64,000 nucleotides of DNA from Paludibacter sp. (GTDB taxonomy: Bacteria; Bacteroidota; Bacteroidia; Bacteroidales; Paludibacteraceae), in contig JARLGX010000008.1 of assembly GCA_031292575.1 (NCBI GenBank), forward strand, positions 253,220-317,219. Reading direction: 5' to 3'. A program made the position numbers and the translations under genes. Positions 1 through 8,127 of this stretch are shown here, in pieces. The notes under the pieces are model-generated. The model worked only from the letters and a program-made list of their open reading frames with translations. It made no database searches and was not told the DNA's origin. Each line of letters opens with the position of its first letter. Position 1 is the stretch's first letter.

Positions 1-85
1 CCACGAAGATGAACAGGTATTGTGCTTTAAGCCCTTTGAACTCGACTGAACCTCCAATCCCTTTGTTGATTGAATACTCTGCCAT
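1..85 (-). CDS. traF: Conjugative transfer protein TraF (DUF4133), 5' part only
   Basis: Reading the minus strand from the ATG at 85 gives a protein beginning MAEYSINKGIGGSVEFKGLK, then QYLFIFV, which runs off the left edge of the window. This start is characteristic of the small inner-membrane TraF protein of CTnDOT-type conjugative transposons, a VirB3-like component of the mating apparatus. It begins 4 bp after the traE stop, as expected for the conserved traE-traF order. Only 28 codons are present, so the identification rests on this N-terminus and on gene order. Confidence 0.85.
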   Translation of the reverse strand, partial: MAEYSINKGIGGSVEFKGLKAQYLFIFV

Positions 86-89
86 AATT

Positions 90-386
90 TTAGAGAAAGA
101 AGGAGCGCAGGATTGTTGCCGCTACGATTAAGAAGATACAGGCACCAAACCAGCTTGCCGCTGTTTTCGATGTGTCGGGATCTCCGCTGGAAAATTTACC
201 ATAAACTTTTACTCCTCCAATGAGACCAACGACGGCTCCGATGGCATAGATGAGTTTGGTTGCCGGATCAAAGTAGGAAGAGACCATACTTGTTGCTTCC
301 GTGATTCCTGCCGTGCCATTGCCCTGGGCAACGGCTGCTACAGCCAGAAGAAGGGCTGCCGATAAAAGAAAGGATTTCTTAGTCAT
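90..386 (-). CDS. traE: Conjugative transfer protein TraE (DUF4134)
   Basis: This 98-residue membrane protein has a signal-like N-terminal hydrophobic segment (about residues 5-21) and two further hydrophobic helices (about 43-62 and 80-97). Between them lies a glycine-rich turn (VVGLIGGVKVYGKF) and the SGDPDTSK loop typical of Bacteroides TraE/DUF4134, which resembles VirB2-type pilin or channel subunits. It sits between traD and traF in the canonical CTnDOT order. The 139 bp upstream (387-525) hold no gene but contain two TAGTGG repeats, so transcription may partly restart here. The family assignment is firm; the precise role in the mating pore is inferred from the family. Confidence 0.9.
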   Translation of the reverse strand: MTKKSFLLSAALLLAVAAVAQGNGTAGITEATSMVSSYFDPATKLIYAIGAVVGLIGGVKVYGKFSSGDPDTSKTAASWFGACIFLIVAATILRSFFL

Positions 387-525
387 AAATAGTTCTTGAG
401 TTGTGCCGGGTGGTTGGATCGTCCGCCCGACGGATAAATACTGAGAATTTTAGTGGTGGATTTTAGTGGTTCACACTGAGGCTAGCCGTAATCGATTTTC
501 TTCATTGTTTCTTGTTTTTTTATTG

Positions 526-1227
526 TTAGACAAAATCCCGAATGTCAAACCCACTGATGTCGGTTGGTATTTCGGTTGTATATTGGAGTTGGACTACCTC
601 CCCGGCAATATCCCCGTCCCTTGAGATTGAATGACTAAGAAAGTAGTCCATTAACTCCGTTATCTTTTTAGAACGAAGGGAGGAGCTTTTTATCAGTTGA
701 GTAAAAAGCTCGTTACCCTCCAGTTCGGTAAATACCTGTCCGGCTCGATGGCTTTCATTTTCCGTTGCTGCAGGACTATTGGCAATTTTCATTGCCTCGC
801 CGATTTCTTCAAAACTCACTCCGGTGGCAAAGCCCGTTGTTGGAAGCTCATCTTCCGTTTCATTTTCTCCGTATTCGAATGCTACATCTGAAATCTGAAT
901 ATGGGTGAATGCTTCGTCCAACTTATCATCCGGTAATCGTGCCGATGTTGGATTATCCATTTCGTCTGCGAAAGTAATATCGATATCCGTAATTTCTTCA
1001 CTTTCAATGGAAGTGGCAGCTTGTGGCGTCTGTTTGGTAGCTAGTGGCGTTTTCACTTCCATTTTGAAAAGGCTTTTCCCAACAATATTCTCTACATCAT
1101 CAAGTAGCTTTATCGGAGGTAATACATCGGCTCTTTGCTGATTGCTTTCTTGTCTCTTTTCACGTAGCAGGCAAAAAACCAGATAAGCATTATACACAAG
1201 CAGTAGGCATATTAATAGCGTTTCCAT
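526..1227 (-). CDS. traD: Conjugative transfer protein TraD
   Basis: This 233-residue protein has one N-terminal transmembrane segment (METLLICLLLVYNAYLVFCLL), followed by a long acidic, low-complexity cytoplasmic region. The C-terminal 70 residues look more ordered (ELFTQLIKSSSLRSKKITELMDYF). Its position between two DUF3408 proteins and TraE, together with its length and topology, matches TraD of CTnDOT-like elements. Biochemical function is unknown. It starts 9 bp after the traC stop, so it is very probably co-transcribed. Codons around 1011-1058 carry a repeat cluster that also occurs near the putative oriT (see the repeat entry). Confidence 0.8.
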   Translation of the reverse strand: METLLICLLLVYNAYLVFCLLREKRQESNQQRADVLPPIKLLDDVENIVGKSLFKMEVKTPLATKQTPQAATSIESEEITDIDITFADEMDNPTSARLPDDKLDEAFTHIQISDVAFEYGENETEDELPTTGFATGVSFEEIGEAMKIANSPAATENESHRAGQVFTELEGNELFTQLIKSSSLRSKKITELMDYFLSHSISRDGDIAGEVVQLQYTTEIPTDISGFDIRDFV

Positions 1228-1236
1228 AGACTCTGA

Positions 1237-1557
1237 TTAAAATATGGATTCTTCTTTACGTTCATCATACAATTCGGTAATTTCTCCCTGAAATGTAGCA
1301 AAATGGTGAGCCAGCACATTGTCCATATAGCTGGCGATGGAGAGCTCATTTCCTCCGATAACTTGAGTGATTTTCAATATGCGATCGTGGTAATCTTTGC
1401 GAATGCAGACTTGTTTCCCCTGTCTGGCGGTGAAATTTGCAGCTTTCATAAAAAATGCCGAATATGTCCTCTTACTTTCCATATTGGTTTTTCTATTAAA
1501 AAGCCATTTCCATATTTTCATTTTCCTTATTTGTTTCATATCAGTATACCTCCTCAT
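1237..1557 (-). CDS. traC: Conjugative transfer protein TraC (DUF3408)
   Basis: This small basic DUF3408 protein has as long as 106 residues. The core RKDYHDRILKI, then VIGGNELSIASYMDNVLAHHF, is nearly the same as the C-terminal half of the preceding traB product, so the two are tandem paralogs. The family is found almost only in Bacteroidetes conjugative elements and looks like a small DNA-binding accessory protein of the transfer operon. The listed start overlaps traB by 17 bp. An internal ATG (MKQIRKMKIW, at 1539) would begin just after the traB stop and is an equally credible start. Confidence 0.8.
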   Translation of the reverse strand: MRRYTDMKQIRKMKIWKWLFNRKTNMESKRTYSAFFMKAANFTARQGKQVCIRKDYHDRILKITQVIGGNELSIASYMDNVLAHHFATFQGEITELYDERKEESIF

Positions 1558-1984
1558 AATATTTTTTATACAGTTTTTTTATCTCTTCCTCATATTGAGC
1601 AAAATGTTGTGTCAGTACATGGTCAATGTACCCCGACAAGGACAGTTCGCTTTTACCTATGACCCGAATAATACGCAGGATACGGTCATGGTAATCCTTT
1701 CGTACGTAAACGAGTTTCCCGGAACGGACTGACATTTCGGCAACCCGAATAAACAGTTCCATATATTCATTTTCCTTTTCCAGAACGTCTTTTTGCCCAC
1801 GAGCAGGCGTTTTCTTTTCTTTCTGCGGTGCGGAAGTCTCTTTCTCCTGAACTACCTGTTCCGGCACATCCGGTTCATTGATACTTGTTCCCGGCGGATT
1901 CGAGAGGAATGCCGGTGGAAGATCCGGACGGAAAGATTCGATGATTTCTCCTGCATTTACATCTACCTGAAGTTTTTTCGCCAT
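1541..1984 (-). CDS. traB: Conjugative transfer protein TraB (DUF3408)
   Basis: This 147-residue DUF3408 protein has a disordered, proline- and charge-rich N-terminal half (residues about 15-75). The conserved C-terminal half contains VRKDYHDRILRIIRVIG and ELSLSGYIDHVLTQHF. Its gene follows the ParA-like traA by 9 bp, so the products probably act together, for instance in DNA processing or partition during transfer. That is inferred from the operon only. The C-terminal half is paralogous to TraC directly downstream. Confidence 0.8.
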   Translation of the reverse strand: MAKKLQVDVNAGEIIESFRPDLPPAFLSNPPGTSINEPDVPEQVVQEKETSAPQKEKKTPARGQKDVLEKENEYMELFIRVAEMSVRSGKLVYVRKDYHDRILRIIRVIGKSELSLSGYIDHVLTQHFAQYEEEIKKLYKKYYEEVY

Positions 1985-1993
1985 GATTCTTTA

Positions 1994-2749
1994 TCATTTT
2001 AAAATGGTTAGTAGTTCGTCTGTCAATCTGTCAATGTTACTGCCTTTTGCCAGTGTTTTATCCGGGGGAAACAGGGTAGAGCGAAACATGGCTTTTGTGC
2101 CGTCTTCAGCAACCTCCCTGCGGAAGCGTTTACTGTCGGGAAGAAATGTTTTCAGAATAGAGATACCGAGTTCTCCAACAACTTTTTCATAAACGTGATA
2201 CAAGTCGGTTTTCTCCCGTCCATCCACCATATTCCAAAGCAAATGGAGTCCCTTGATATTAGATTTTCCAGTACTGATAAGGTGGTCGTTTACGATAACT
2301 GCAAACCGTAGGGAACTTTCCATAACTACCCGGTCGGCAACTATCGGACAGAAGATGTAATCCATTGTGGCAATTGTATTGATAACGCCGCTGTTATTGA
2401 CGGTTCCCGGCAGATCGAAGAAAATAAAATCCAACGGCATTCCTGTTTTGATAAATCTTCCGGCATTTTCTATCGCCTGTTCGGGACGGCTTTCCAGAAT
2501 AGGATAGGCTTTTTTGCCTAAATGCTTGAACTGCTCATAAGCCAATGCTTTGAAATGTTCATTTTGTTCGATACTTTTCAAATCGCGCTCTCGCATATCC
2601 TTGATACTAAATTGTGGAAAGTCACAATCAAGGACTGCCACATTGTACCCCTTCACGTAGTGCAGATAACTTGCCACAAGCACTGTGAGGGTTGTCTTAC
2701 CGGTTCCTCCTTTTTGGGTGGAGAAAGCCACAAATAAAGGCTCTTTCAT
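1994..2749 (-). CDS. traA: ParA/Soj-family ATPase TraA of the transfer operon
   Basis: This 251-residue protein has a deviant Walker A motif at residues 13-20 (KGGTGKTT), a switch/Walker B region (DFIFFDLPGTVNNSG) and the overall length of a Soj/MinD-type ATPase. It is the first gene of the minus-strand transfer operon, as in CTnDOT, where the homolog is named TraA. ParA-type ATPases position or stabilise DNA. In this family the ATPase may keep the excised circular form or couple it to the transfer machinery. No ParB gene is visible, but degenerate repeats lie directly upstream (2770-3165) and could be a binding region. The start MKEPLFVAFSTQKGG is well placed. Confidence 0.9.
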   Translation of the reverse strand: MKEPLFVAFSTQKGGTGKTTLTVLVASYLHYVKGYNVAVLDCDFPQFSIKDMRERDLKSIEQNEHFKALAYEQFKHLGKKAYPILESRPEQAIENAGRFIKTGMPLDFIFFDLPGTVNNSGVINTIATMDYIFCPIVADRVVMESSLRFAVIVNDHLISTGKSNIKGLHLLWNMVDGREKTDLYHVYEKVVGELGISILKTFLPDSKRFRREVAEDGTKAMFRSTLFPPDKTLAKGSNIDRLTDELLTILK

Positions 2750-2769
2750 ACTTTTTAAATTTTTAATTA

Positions 2770-3165
2770 ATTATACAATCAGTTTATAGATCACTTTTTA
2801 TGTTTATAAATCAGTTGATTATCTTCTTGTTTTATTAATTTGCAAACAGTCCTATTTATCTGTTTATCAATTGACCTGCAAATTAGTTTATCAGTCTGTT
2901 TATGTGCATACTGCCATAATAATTTACTGATACTCTTATAAATTAATCAATACATCAACAGGCTTATCAGTTTATCCATTTACTCGTATATCAGTTTACC
3001 TGTTTGTCCGTCCGTTTACTTGTCTATCGACAAATTGGTTGATTAATCAGGAAATATATCTGATATATCTGTTGACTTCTATATTTCTCAACTGTCATAC
3101 AAATTGTCTTATCAATCAATTTATCGGCAAATAAACAAGTAAAATTTATCACTTGTATCGGTTGT
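2770..3165. repeat. Degenerate TTATCAGTTTA-type repeat tract upstream of traA
   Basis: This A+T-rich non-coding tract is dominated by variants of a TTATC(A/T)GTTTA motif. Examples lie near 2779, 2809, 2856, 2886, 2964, 2989 and 3065, with many half copies (TTTATC, CAGTTTA, CTGTTTA) between them. I see no open reading frame with coding character. The tract fills most of the gap between divergent traA and mobA. Possible roles are binding sites for TraA or a partner protein, a centromere-like site, or promoter control of both operons. These roles are inference; the repeat character is seen directly. Confidence 0.6.
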
Positions 3166-3170
3166 AAGGT

Positions 3171-3215
3171 TAGTGGAAGCTAGTGGCGTTTAGATGGCAG
3201 CTTGTGGCACTTTCA
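3171..3215. repeat. Clustered AGCTAGTGGC / CAGCTTGTGGC repeats shared with traD
   Basis: The sequence AGCTAGTGGCGTTT at 3178-3191 and TGGCAGCTTGTGGC at 3195-3208 both recur exactly inside traD, at 1039-1052 and 1014-1027, in swapped order. Related TAGTGG units occur at 3171, and at 451 and 467 between traD and traE. The cluster lies between the degenerate repeat tract and the oriT-like hairpin. It may be a binding site for an element-encoded protein; function unknown. Confidence 0.6.
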
Positions 3216-3312
3216 CCACTTATAAATCAATATATAAAGACTTTACTTTTGTCCCCCAAGCGACAAAGCGCATCATGAATGCTTCACCCGCAATGAATAG
3301 GGGCTAACTAGT

Positions 3313-3420
3313 AATCCGTCCGAAGGCGGATTTTTATGTTCTCAAAAACATAGCAAGGTATCTTTTGAGTTACTCGAAATAAATTCGGTAACTCAAAAGT
3401 ACTTGCCCTTGCAGGGGGCT
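3313..3420 (+). other. Candidate origin of transfer (oriT) with large inverted repeat
   Basis: A near-perfect inverted repeat is centred at about 3381. CTTTTGAGTTAC (3362-3373) pairs with GTAACTCAAAAG (3388-3399), and inner CGAA pairs with TTCG after a one-base bulge. The outer GCAAGGTA and TACTTGC extend the stem imperfectly. Immediately downstream come TGCCCTTGCAGGGGGCTGG and CCCTCCGAAGTCGGG, G/C-rich sequence of the kind seen next to mobA in Bacteroides elements. A smaller hairpin with a T-run (AATCCG 3313-3318 / CGGATT 3327-3332) lies just upstream. The location directly before the relaxase operon is where an oriT is expected. No nick site can be proven from sequence alone. Confidence 0.6.
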
Positions 3421-3510
3421 GGCAACCCTCCGAAGTCGGGCTGCCTGTTTCAACCTGCGGTGGCATTTGAATAGCGGGCTTTTGTCGTGATATTCTAAAA
3501 TCCAAGTAAT

Positions 3511-3939
3511 ATGAATGAAAAGAAGAAAAGCAAGCAGGGACGCAACCGCAAGAATGATCCGGCTGTATTCTGTTATATGGTTCGCTTTACCGCCCAGGAA
3601 CATGCTCGTTTCCTTACGATGTACGAGCAAGCAGGCGTATATGCCAAAGCAGTATTTATCAAAGCCCGGGTATTTGATGAGGTGTTTAAAGTAATGAAAG
3701 TAGATAAAACACTGGTTGATTATTACACGCAACTCTCCGCGTTTCATGCTCAATTTCGTGCTGTGGGAGTAAATTATAACCAAACTGTGAAGGAACTAAA
3801 GAGCCATTTTTCAGAGAAAAAGGCAATGGCTTTGTTGTATAAATTGGAAAAACAGACAATGGAACTCGCTGCTTTAAGCCGTCAGATCATTTCACTCACT
3901 CAGGAATTTCAACAACAATGGTCGCAAAAATCAGTATAG
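3511..3939 (+). CDS. mobA: Mobilization accessory protein MobA
   Basis: This is a 142-residue basic protein. The N-terminus (NEKKKSKQGRNRKNDPAV) is lysine/arginine-rich and is followed by a region resembling ribbon-helix-helix DNA-binding proteins (YMVRFTAQEHARFLTMYEQAG). The helical C-terminus may form a coiled coil. Size and position before the relaxase match MobA of CTnDOT-type elements, which helps the relaxase bind oriT. Its 3' end overlaps mobB by 22 bp, so the two are translationally coupled. The start lies about 90 bp downstream of the putative oriT. Confidence 0.85.
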   Translation: MNEKKKSKQGRNRKNDPAVFCYMVRFTAQEHARFLTMYEQAGVYAKAVFIKARVFDEVFKVMKVDKTLVDYYTQLSAFHAQFRAVGVNYNQTVKELKSHFSEKKAMALLYKLEKQTMELAALSRQIISLTQEFQQQWSQKSV

Positions 3940-5156
3940 GTAGTTCACTTTATGGAGCATTGGCTTATAACGGGGAGAAGATAAATGAGGAGAAAGGTAA
4001 ACTTCTTGTGACAAACAAAATCTTTGATGACGGGACCGGCAAAGTTGATATTCACCGTGCAGTAGAGGATTTCAACTGCTATATGCCCTTGCAAGTGCGT
4101 ACCGAAAAACCGGTGATCCACATTTCCCTGAATCCACATCCTGACGACAAGTTGACGGATCTAGAACTGGCGGACATCGCACGGGAATATATGGAGAAGC
4201 TGGGTTACGGTAACCAACCTTATATGGTATATAAACACGAGGATATTGCCCGGCATCATTTGCATATCGTATCGATCCGAGTGGATGAAAATGGTAAGTG
4301 CCTGAACAATGCATATAACTTTCATCGAAGTAAAGCCATTAGCCGGGAACTTGAAAAAGAGTACGGACTGCATACTGCCGAACGGCAGCGGCCGACAGGA
4401 CAAGAACTGGTACACAAAGTCAATCCGTCGGATGGCAATGTAAAGAAGCAGGTTGGAAATATCACAAAATCCTTGCTTCACTATCATTTCCAAAGCTTGG
4501 GTGAATATCGTGCATTGCTCTCACTCTACAATGTAACGGTAGAGGAAGTGAAGGGTGAAGCCCGTGGACGGGAATATCATGGGTTGATTTATTCCGCTAC
4601 AGATGATAGGGGTAATAAAGTAGGTAATCCCTTCAAGTCCTCCCGTTTCGGAAAAAACGTTGGTTACGAAGCTATAGAAAAACATGTTGCTTTCTCCAAA
4701 GAACATATACGAGAAAAGAAACTAGCTACACGTACCAAAGCTGCTGTTATCACTGCCTTGAAACAGACCACTAATCGTGGGGAGTTTATCTTAGCACTTA
4801 AGACGAAAGGTATTGATACGGTACTGCGTGAAACTGATGCAGGACGCATTTATGGGGCAACATTCATTGATCACCAAACGGGTTGTGTGTTGAACGGATC
4901 GCGTTTGGGAAAAGAGCTTTCGGCTAATGCCTTGCAGGAACATTTTGCATCACCACTTGCTGATGTCCGGTTACCAAATCTCACACCGACACACGAACCT
5001 ACATCTCAGTTTGAGCCGACTTCACAACAAAACGACTTTTTCGGTGGCGGCTTGGATTTATTGTCGTTTGACACGCAAGGAACGGATAGAGATGAAGAAG
5101 CCTTTATCCGTCAAATGAAACGAAAGAAAAAGAAAAAAGAACAACGTAAAATGTAA
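3918..5156 (+). CDS. mobB: Relaxase MobB (MobA/VirD2 family)
   Basis: This 412-residue relaxase nicks oriT and pilots the single strand. It has an N-terminal tyrosine-containing motif (SLYGALAYNGEKI, residues about 8-20), a beta-strand motif (VIHISLNPHPDD) and the metal-binding histidine motif ARHHLHIVSIRVD (about residues 111-123). These are the hallmarks of Bacteroides-type MOBP relaxases. The C-terminal 100 residues are less conserved and end in a run of lysine/arginine. It overlaps mobA and is followed 4 bp later by mobC. Length is as usual for the family, with no sign of truncation. Confidence 0.92.
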   Translation: MVAKISIGSSLYGALAYNGEKINEEKGKLLVTNKIFDDGTGKVDIHRAVEDFNCYMPLQVRTEKPVIHISLNPHPDDKLTDLELADIAREYMEKLGYGNQPYMVYKHEDIARHHLHIVSIRVDENGKCLNNAYNFHRSKAISRELEKEYGLHTAERQRPTGQELVHKVNPSDGNVKKQVGNITKSLLHYHFQSLGEYRALLSLYNVTVEEVKGEARGREYHGLIYSATDDRGNKVGNPFKSSRFGKNVGYEAIEKHVAFSKEHIREKKLATRTKAAVITALKQTTNRGEFILALKTKGIDTVLRETDAGRIYGATFIDHQTGCVLNGSRLGKELSANALQEHFASPLADVRLPNLTPTHEPTSQFEPTSQQNDFFGGGLDLLSFDTQGTDRDEEAFIRQMKRKKKKKEQRKM

Positions 5157-5160
5157 AACT

Positions 5161-7170
5161 ATGCAACAAGAAGATGATCTGCGGGCACTGGCGAAAATTA
5201 TGGATTTTCTGCGTGCCGTGAGTATATTATTAGCTATCATGAATATTTACTGGTACTGCTATGGAGCAATACGGTGCTGGAACGTGAATATTGGAGTGGT
5301 CGATAAAATCCTGATGAATTTCAATCGTTCTGCCGGATTATTTTCCTCCGCTCTCTGGACAAAACTATTTGCAGTACTACTGCTTGGTTTGTCTTGTATG
5401 GGAACAAAGGGAGTAAAGGAAGAGAAAATCACCTGGTTGAAAATTTGGATTATAATGAGTGCAGGATTTACGCTGTTCTTTCTGAATGGGTGGATACTTT
5501 CGTTGACATTGACATTGATAACGAATGCAGTTTTATATATTGCAACCATGGCAACCGGCTATATCTGTTTTTTAATGGCAGGTTTATGGATGAGCCGACT
5601 GCTGAAATACAATTTGATGGATGATGTTTTCAACAACGAAAACGAATCCTTTATGCAGGAAACGAGATTGCTTGTCAACGAGTATTCAGTCAATCTTCCC
5701 ACTCGCTTCTATTACAAGAAAAAATGGAACAATGGATGGATAAATGTGGTGAATCCGTTTAGGGCGACTGCTGTTTTGGGAACACCGGGCAGCGGAAAGT
5801 CTTATGCTGTTGTAAATAATTTTATCAAGCAACAGATTGAGAAAGGGTATTGTCAGTATGTGTACGATTTCAAATTTCCTGATTTGTCGATAATTGCCTA
5901 TAATCACTTAATCAATCACTTGGAAGGATATAAAGTAAAACCGAAATTCTACGTGATCAACTTTGACGATCCCCGCCGCTCTCATCGCTGTAACCCGATC
6001 CATCCCGATTTTATGGAAGATATAACGGATGCTTACGAGAGTGCATATACCATCATGCTTAATCTGAATAAAACCTGGGTACAGAAACAGGGAGACTTCT
6101 TTGTGGAAAGTCCGATTATCCTTTTTGCAGCTATTATCTGGTATCTGAAAATTTATCAAGAGGGTAAATACTGCACATTTCCACATGCTATTGAGTTTCT
6201 AAATCGCAGGTATGAAGATATATTTCCGATTCTGACTTCCTATCCTGAACTTGAAAACTACTTGTCACCCTTTATGGATGCATGGCTTGGAGGAGCGGCA
6301 GAGCAACTACAAGGACAGATTGCAAGTGCTAAGATTCCGCTTTCCCGTATGATCTCACCACAATTGTATTGGGTGATGTCGGATAGTGAGTTTACATTGG
6401 ATATCAATAACCAGGATGAGCCAAAAATCCTTTGTGTTGGTAATAATCCCGACCGGCAAAACATTTACGGAGCTGCGTTGGGACTGTATAATAGCCGTAT
6501 CGTGAAACTAATCAATAAAAAAGGGAAACTCAAAAGCTCGGTTATCATTGACGAGTTGCCGACCATTTATTTTAAAGGATTGGATAATCTGATAGCTACA
6601 GCACGTTCCAATAAAGTGGCCGTATGTCTGGGATTTCAGGATTTCAGTCAGTTGGTGCGTGATTATGGGGACAAGGAGGCTAAAGTCGTAATGAACACGG
6701 TCGGCAATATCTTCTCCGGTCAGGTGGTAGGTGAAACAGCTAAAACGCTTTCGGAAAGGTTTGGTAAGGTTTTACAGAAACGTCAGAGCATTACGATTAA
6801 TCGGAATGACAAGTCCACCTCTATTAATACACAGATGGATAGTTTGATCCCGCCCAGTAAAATATCAGGATTGACACAAGGCATGTTTGTCGGTTCGGTA
6901 AGCGATAACTTCGATGAACGTATTGAGCAGAAGATTTTCCATGCGGAGATTGTTGTAGACAATGCAAAAGTAAGTGTAGAAACAAAAAGCTATAAATCCA
7001 TTCCTATTATTACTGACTTTATAGATGAGAACGGCAACGACCGAATGAAAGAGCAAATACAGGATAATTACAGCCACATCAAGGCAGAGATAAAGCAACT
7101 GGTGAAAGATGAATTAAAACGAATTGAGGATGATCCTGAATTAGCGCATCTTCTACAGCAACGGGGATAA
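5161..7170 (+). CDS. mobC: Type IV coupling protein MobC (VirD4/TraG family)
   Basis: This 669-residue inner-membrane ATPase links the relaxosome to the mating channel. The N-terminal quarter holds about four membrane segments (residues ~18-38, 60-80, 93-110, 113-145). Walker A is GTPGSGKS at 207-214. The Walker B region is SSVIIDELPTIYFKGLDNLIATARSNK, with the conserved TARSNK and GFQDFSQL sequences of TraG/VirD4 proteins. The start is 4 bp after the mobB stop. The gene ends before a strong hairpin at 7227-7263. Confidence 0.93.
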   Translation: MQQEDDLRALAKIMDFLRAVSILLAIMNIYWYCYGAIRCWNVNIGVVDKILMNFNRSAGLFSSALWTKLFAVLLLGLSCMGTKGVKEEKITWLKIWIIMSAGFTLFFLNGWILSLTLTLITNAVLYIATMATGYICFLMAGLWMSRLLKYNLMDDVFNNENESFMQETRLLVNEYSVNLPTRFYYKKKWNNGWINVVNPFRATAVLGTPGSGKSYAVVNNFIKQQIEKGYCQYVYDFKFPDLSIIAYNHLINHLEGYKVKPKFYVINFDDPRRSHRCNPIHPDFMEDITDAYESAYTIMLNLNKTWVQKQGDFFVESPIILFAAIIWYLKIYQEGKYCTFPHAIEFLNRRYEDIFPILTSYPELENYLSPFMDAWLGGAAEQLQGQIASAKIPLSRMISPQLYWVMSDSEFTLDINNQDEPKILCVGNNPDRQNIYGAALGLYNSRIVKLINKKGKLKSSVIIDELPTIYFKGLDNLIATARSNKVAVCLGFQDFSQLVRDYGDKEAKVVMNTVGNIFSGQVVGETAKTLSERFGKVLQKRQSITINRNDKSTSINTQMDSLIPPSKISGLTQGMFVGSVSDNFDERIEQKIFHAEIVVDNAKVSVETKSYKSIPIITDFIDENGNDRMKEQIQDNYSHIKAEIKQLVKDELKRIEDDPELAHLLQQRG

Positions 7171-7226
7171 AATAGGCTAATCATTAATGAATCATAGACT
7201 TTTAGCATTATAGATTTAATATCAGC

Positions 7227-7263
7227 AATAAGGGCAGTAACTTTAAAAATTACTGCCCTTATT
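7227..7263. terminator. Bidirectional intrinsic terminator between mobC and rteC
   Basis: A perfect 14-bp stem, AATAAGGGCAGTAA (7227-7240) with TTACTGCCCTTATT (7250-7263), encloses a 9-base loop. A/T-rich flanks provide a short T-run in either direction. It lies exactly between two convergent genes, so it probably ends both transcripts. Confidence 0.85.
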
Positions 7264-7270
7264 ATTGAAA

Positions 7271-7891
7271 TCATTTACGTGCCTGTTCCCGTTCATCATC
7301 CAGTTGCATCCGGCGGTTCAAACGCTCCCGCATTTTATCAAGATAATAGGTACGACTGTCGTTCTTACGCCGCTTCATATCCACATAGGCACTGTAGCAG
7401 TCTTTGATTTCAATACCAAATTGAGAACTAATAAAGCCTGCCAATTCGGTAATCGGTGTTTCTCCATTATGAATACTCCGCATTTCAATAAGTCCATAAA
7501 TGAGTTCTACCAACTCGATGGTGCTTCCCGTCCACTGATAAGAAATAACAGGGGATTGATTTATGTTGTCGGATATGGATAGTGGTGGCACTTGGGTTTG
7601 CATATGCTTCAGCGTATGCCGGATAAATGAGAGGGCTTTGCGGGTATAGAGAAAACAAAGGTCTGATTCTTTATTTATATCCAGATTGAGGCGGCAAGTT
7701 TCGCATAAACTTTGTAATTCAGTTTCCGTGTAGGTCATTGCAAAAAGTAGTTCGTATCTGCTGGCAGTTCCGATACATAAGTCGAATACCGTTTTTATGA
7801 AATCACAGTAAGCACTCGATAACTTGCATTCGTCTTTATCAATGGTTATTTGTCGAAAGAACTCGGTATCTGTCAATACGAAATAGTCCAT
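7271..7891 (-). CDS. rteC: Tetracycline-type regulatory protein RteC
   Basis: This 206-residue protein carries the RteC family signature in its C-terminal half: WTGSTIELVELIYGL, then FGIEIKDCYSAYVDMKRRKNDSRTYYLDKMRERLNRRM. In CTnDOT, RteC is produced under RteB control and activates the excision operon. Its presence with rteA and rteB indicates the same cascade here. It is convergent with mobC and stands apart from rteAB. The upstream 236 bp (7892-8127) are A+T-rich and hold no gene; I could not place a convincing promoter there. Confidence 0.9.
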   Translation of the reverse strand: MDYFVLTDTEFFRQITIDKDECKLSSAYCDFIKTVFDLCIGTASRYELLFAMTYTETELQSLCETCRLNLDINKESDLCFLYTRKALSFIRHTLKHMQTQVPPLSISDNINQSPVISYQWTGSTIELVELIYGLIEMRSIHNGETPITELAGFISSQFGIEIKDCYSAYVDMKRRKNDSRTYYLDKMRERLNRRMQLDDEREQARK

Positions 7892-8127
7892 ACTCTTTTC
7901 TATTTAAGATTACACACTTCATTTTCTCTGCATTCACACATAAGAATAATGACAATGTATATTCCAAAAAAAAGTAATTGTTAATAAAACAACCTAATTA
8001 TATTGATTTACAGCACTATAACTTTAAAGATAAATTATTATGACAATTTATTGAATAGTAAAAGTGTAATAGCATCTTACATTTTGTAAAGTTAACTTGT
8101 GCCTTCGGTACAGGACAATGAATCTTT

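Noticed and set aside
697..1141. Plus-strand open frames opposite traD
   Set aside because: They are antisense to a well-supported gene, lack family signatures and have no plausible context.
2770..3165. CRISPR array
   Set aside because: The repeats are degenerate and short with irregular spacing, and no cas genes are near.
3370..3783. Minus-strand frame of 137 codons across oriT and mobA
   Set aside because: It overlaps mobA on the opposite strand and its translation has no coding character.
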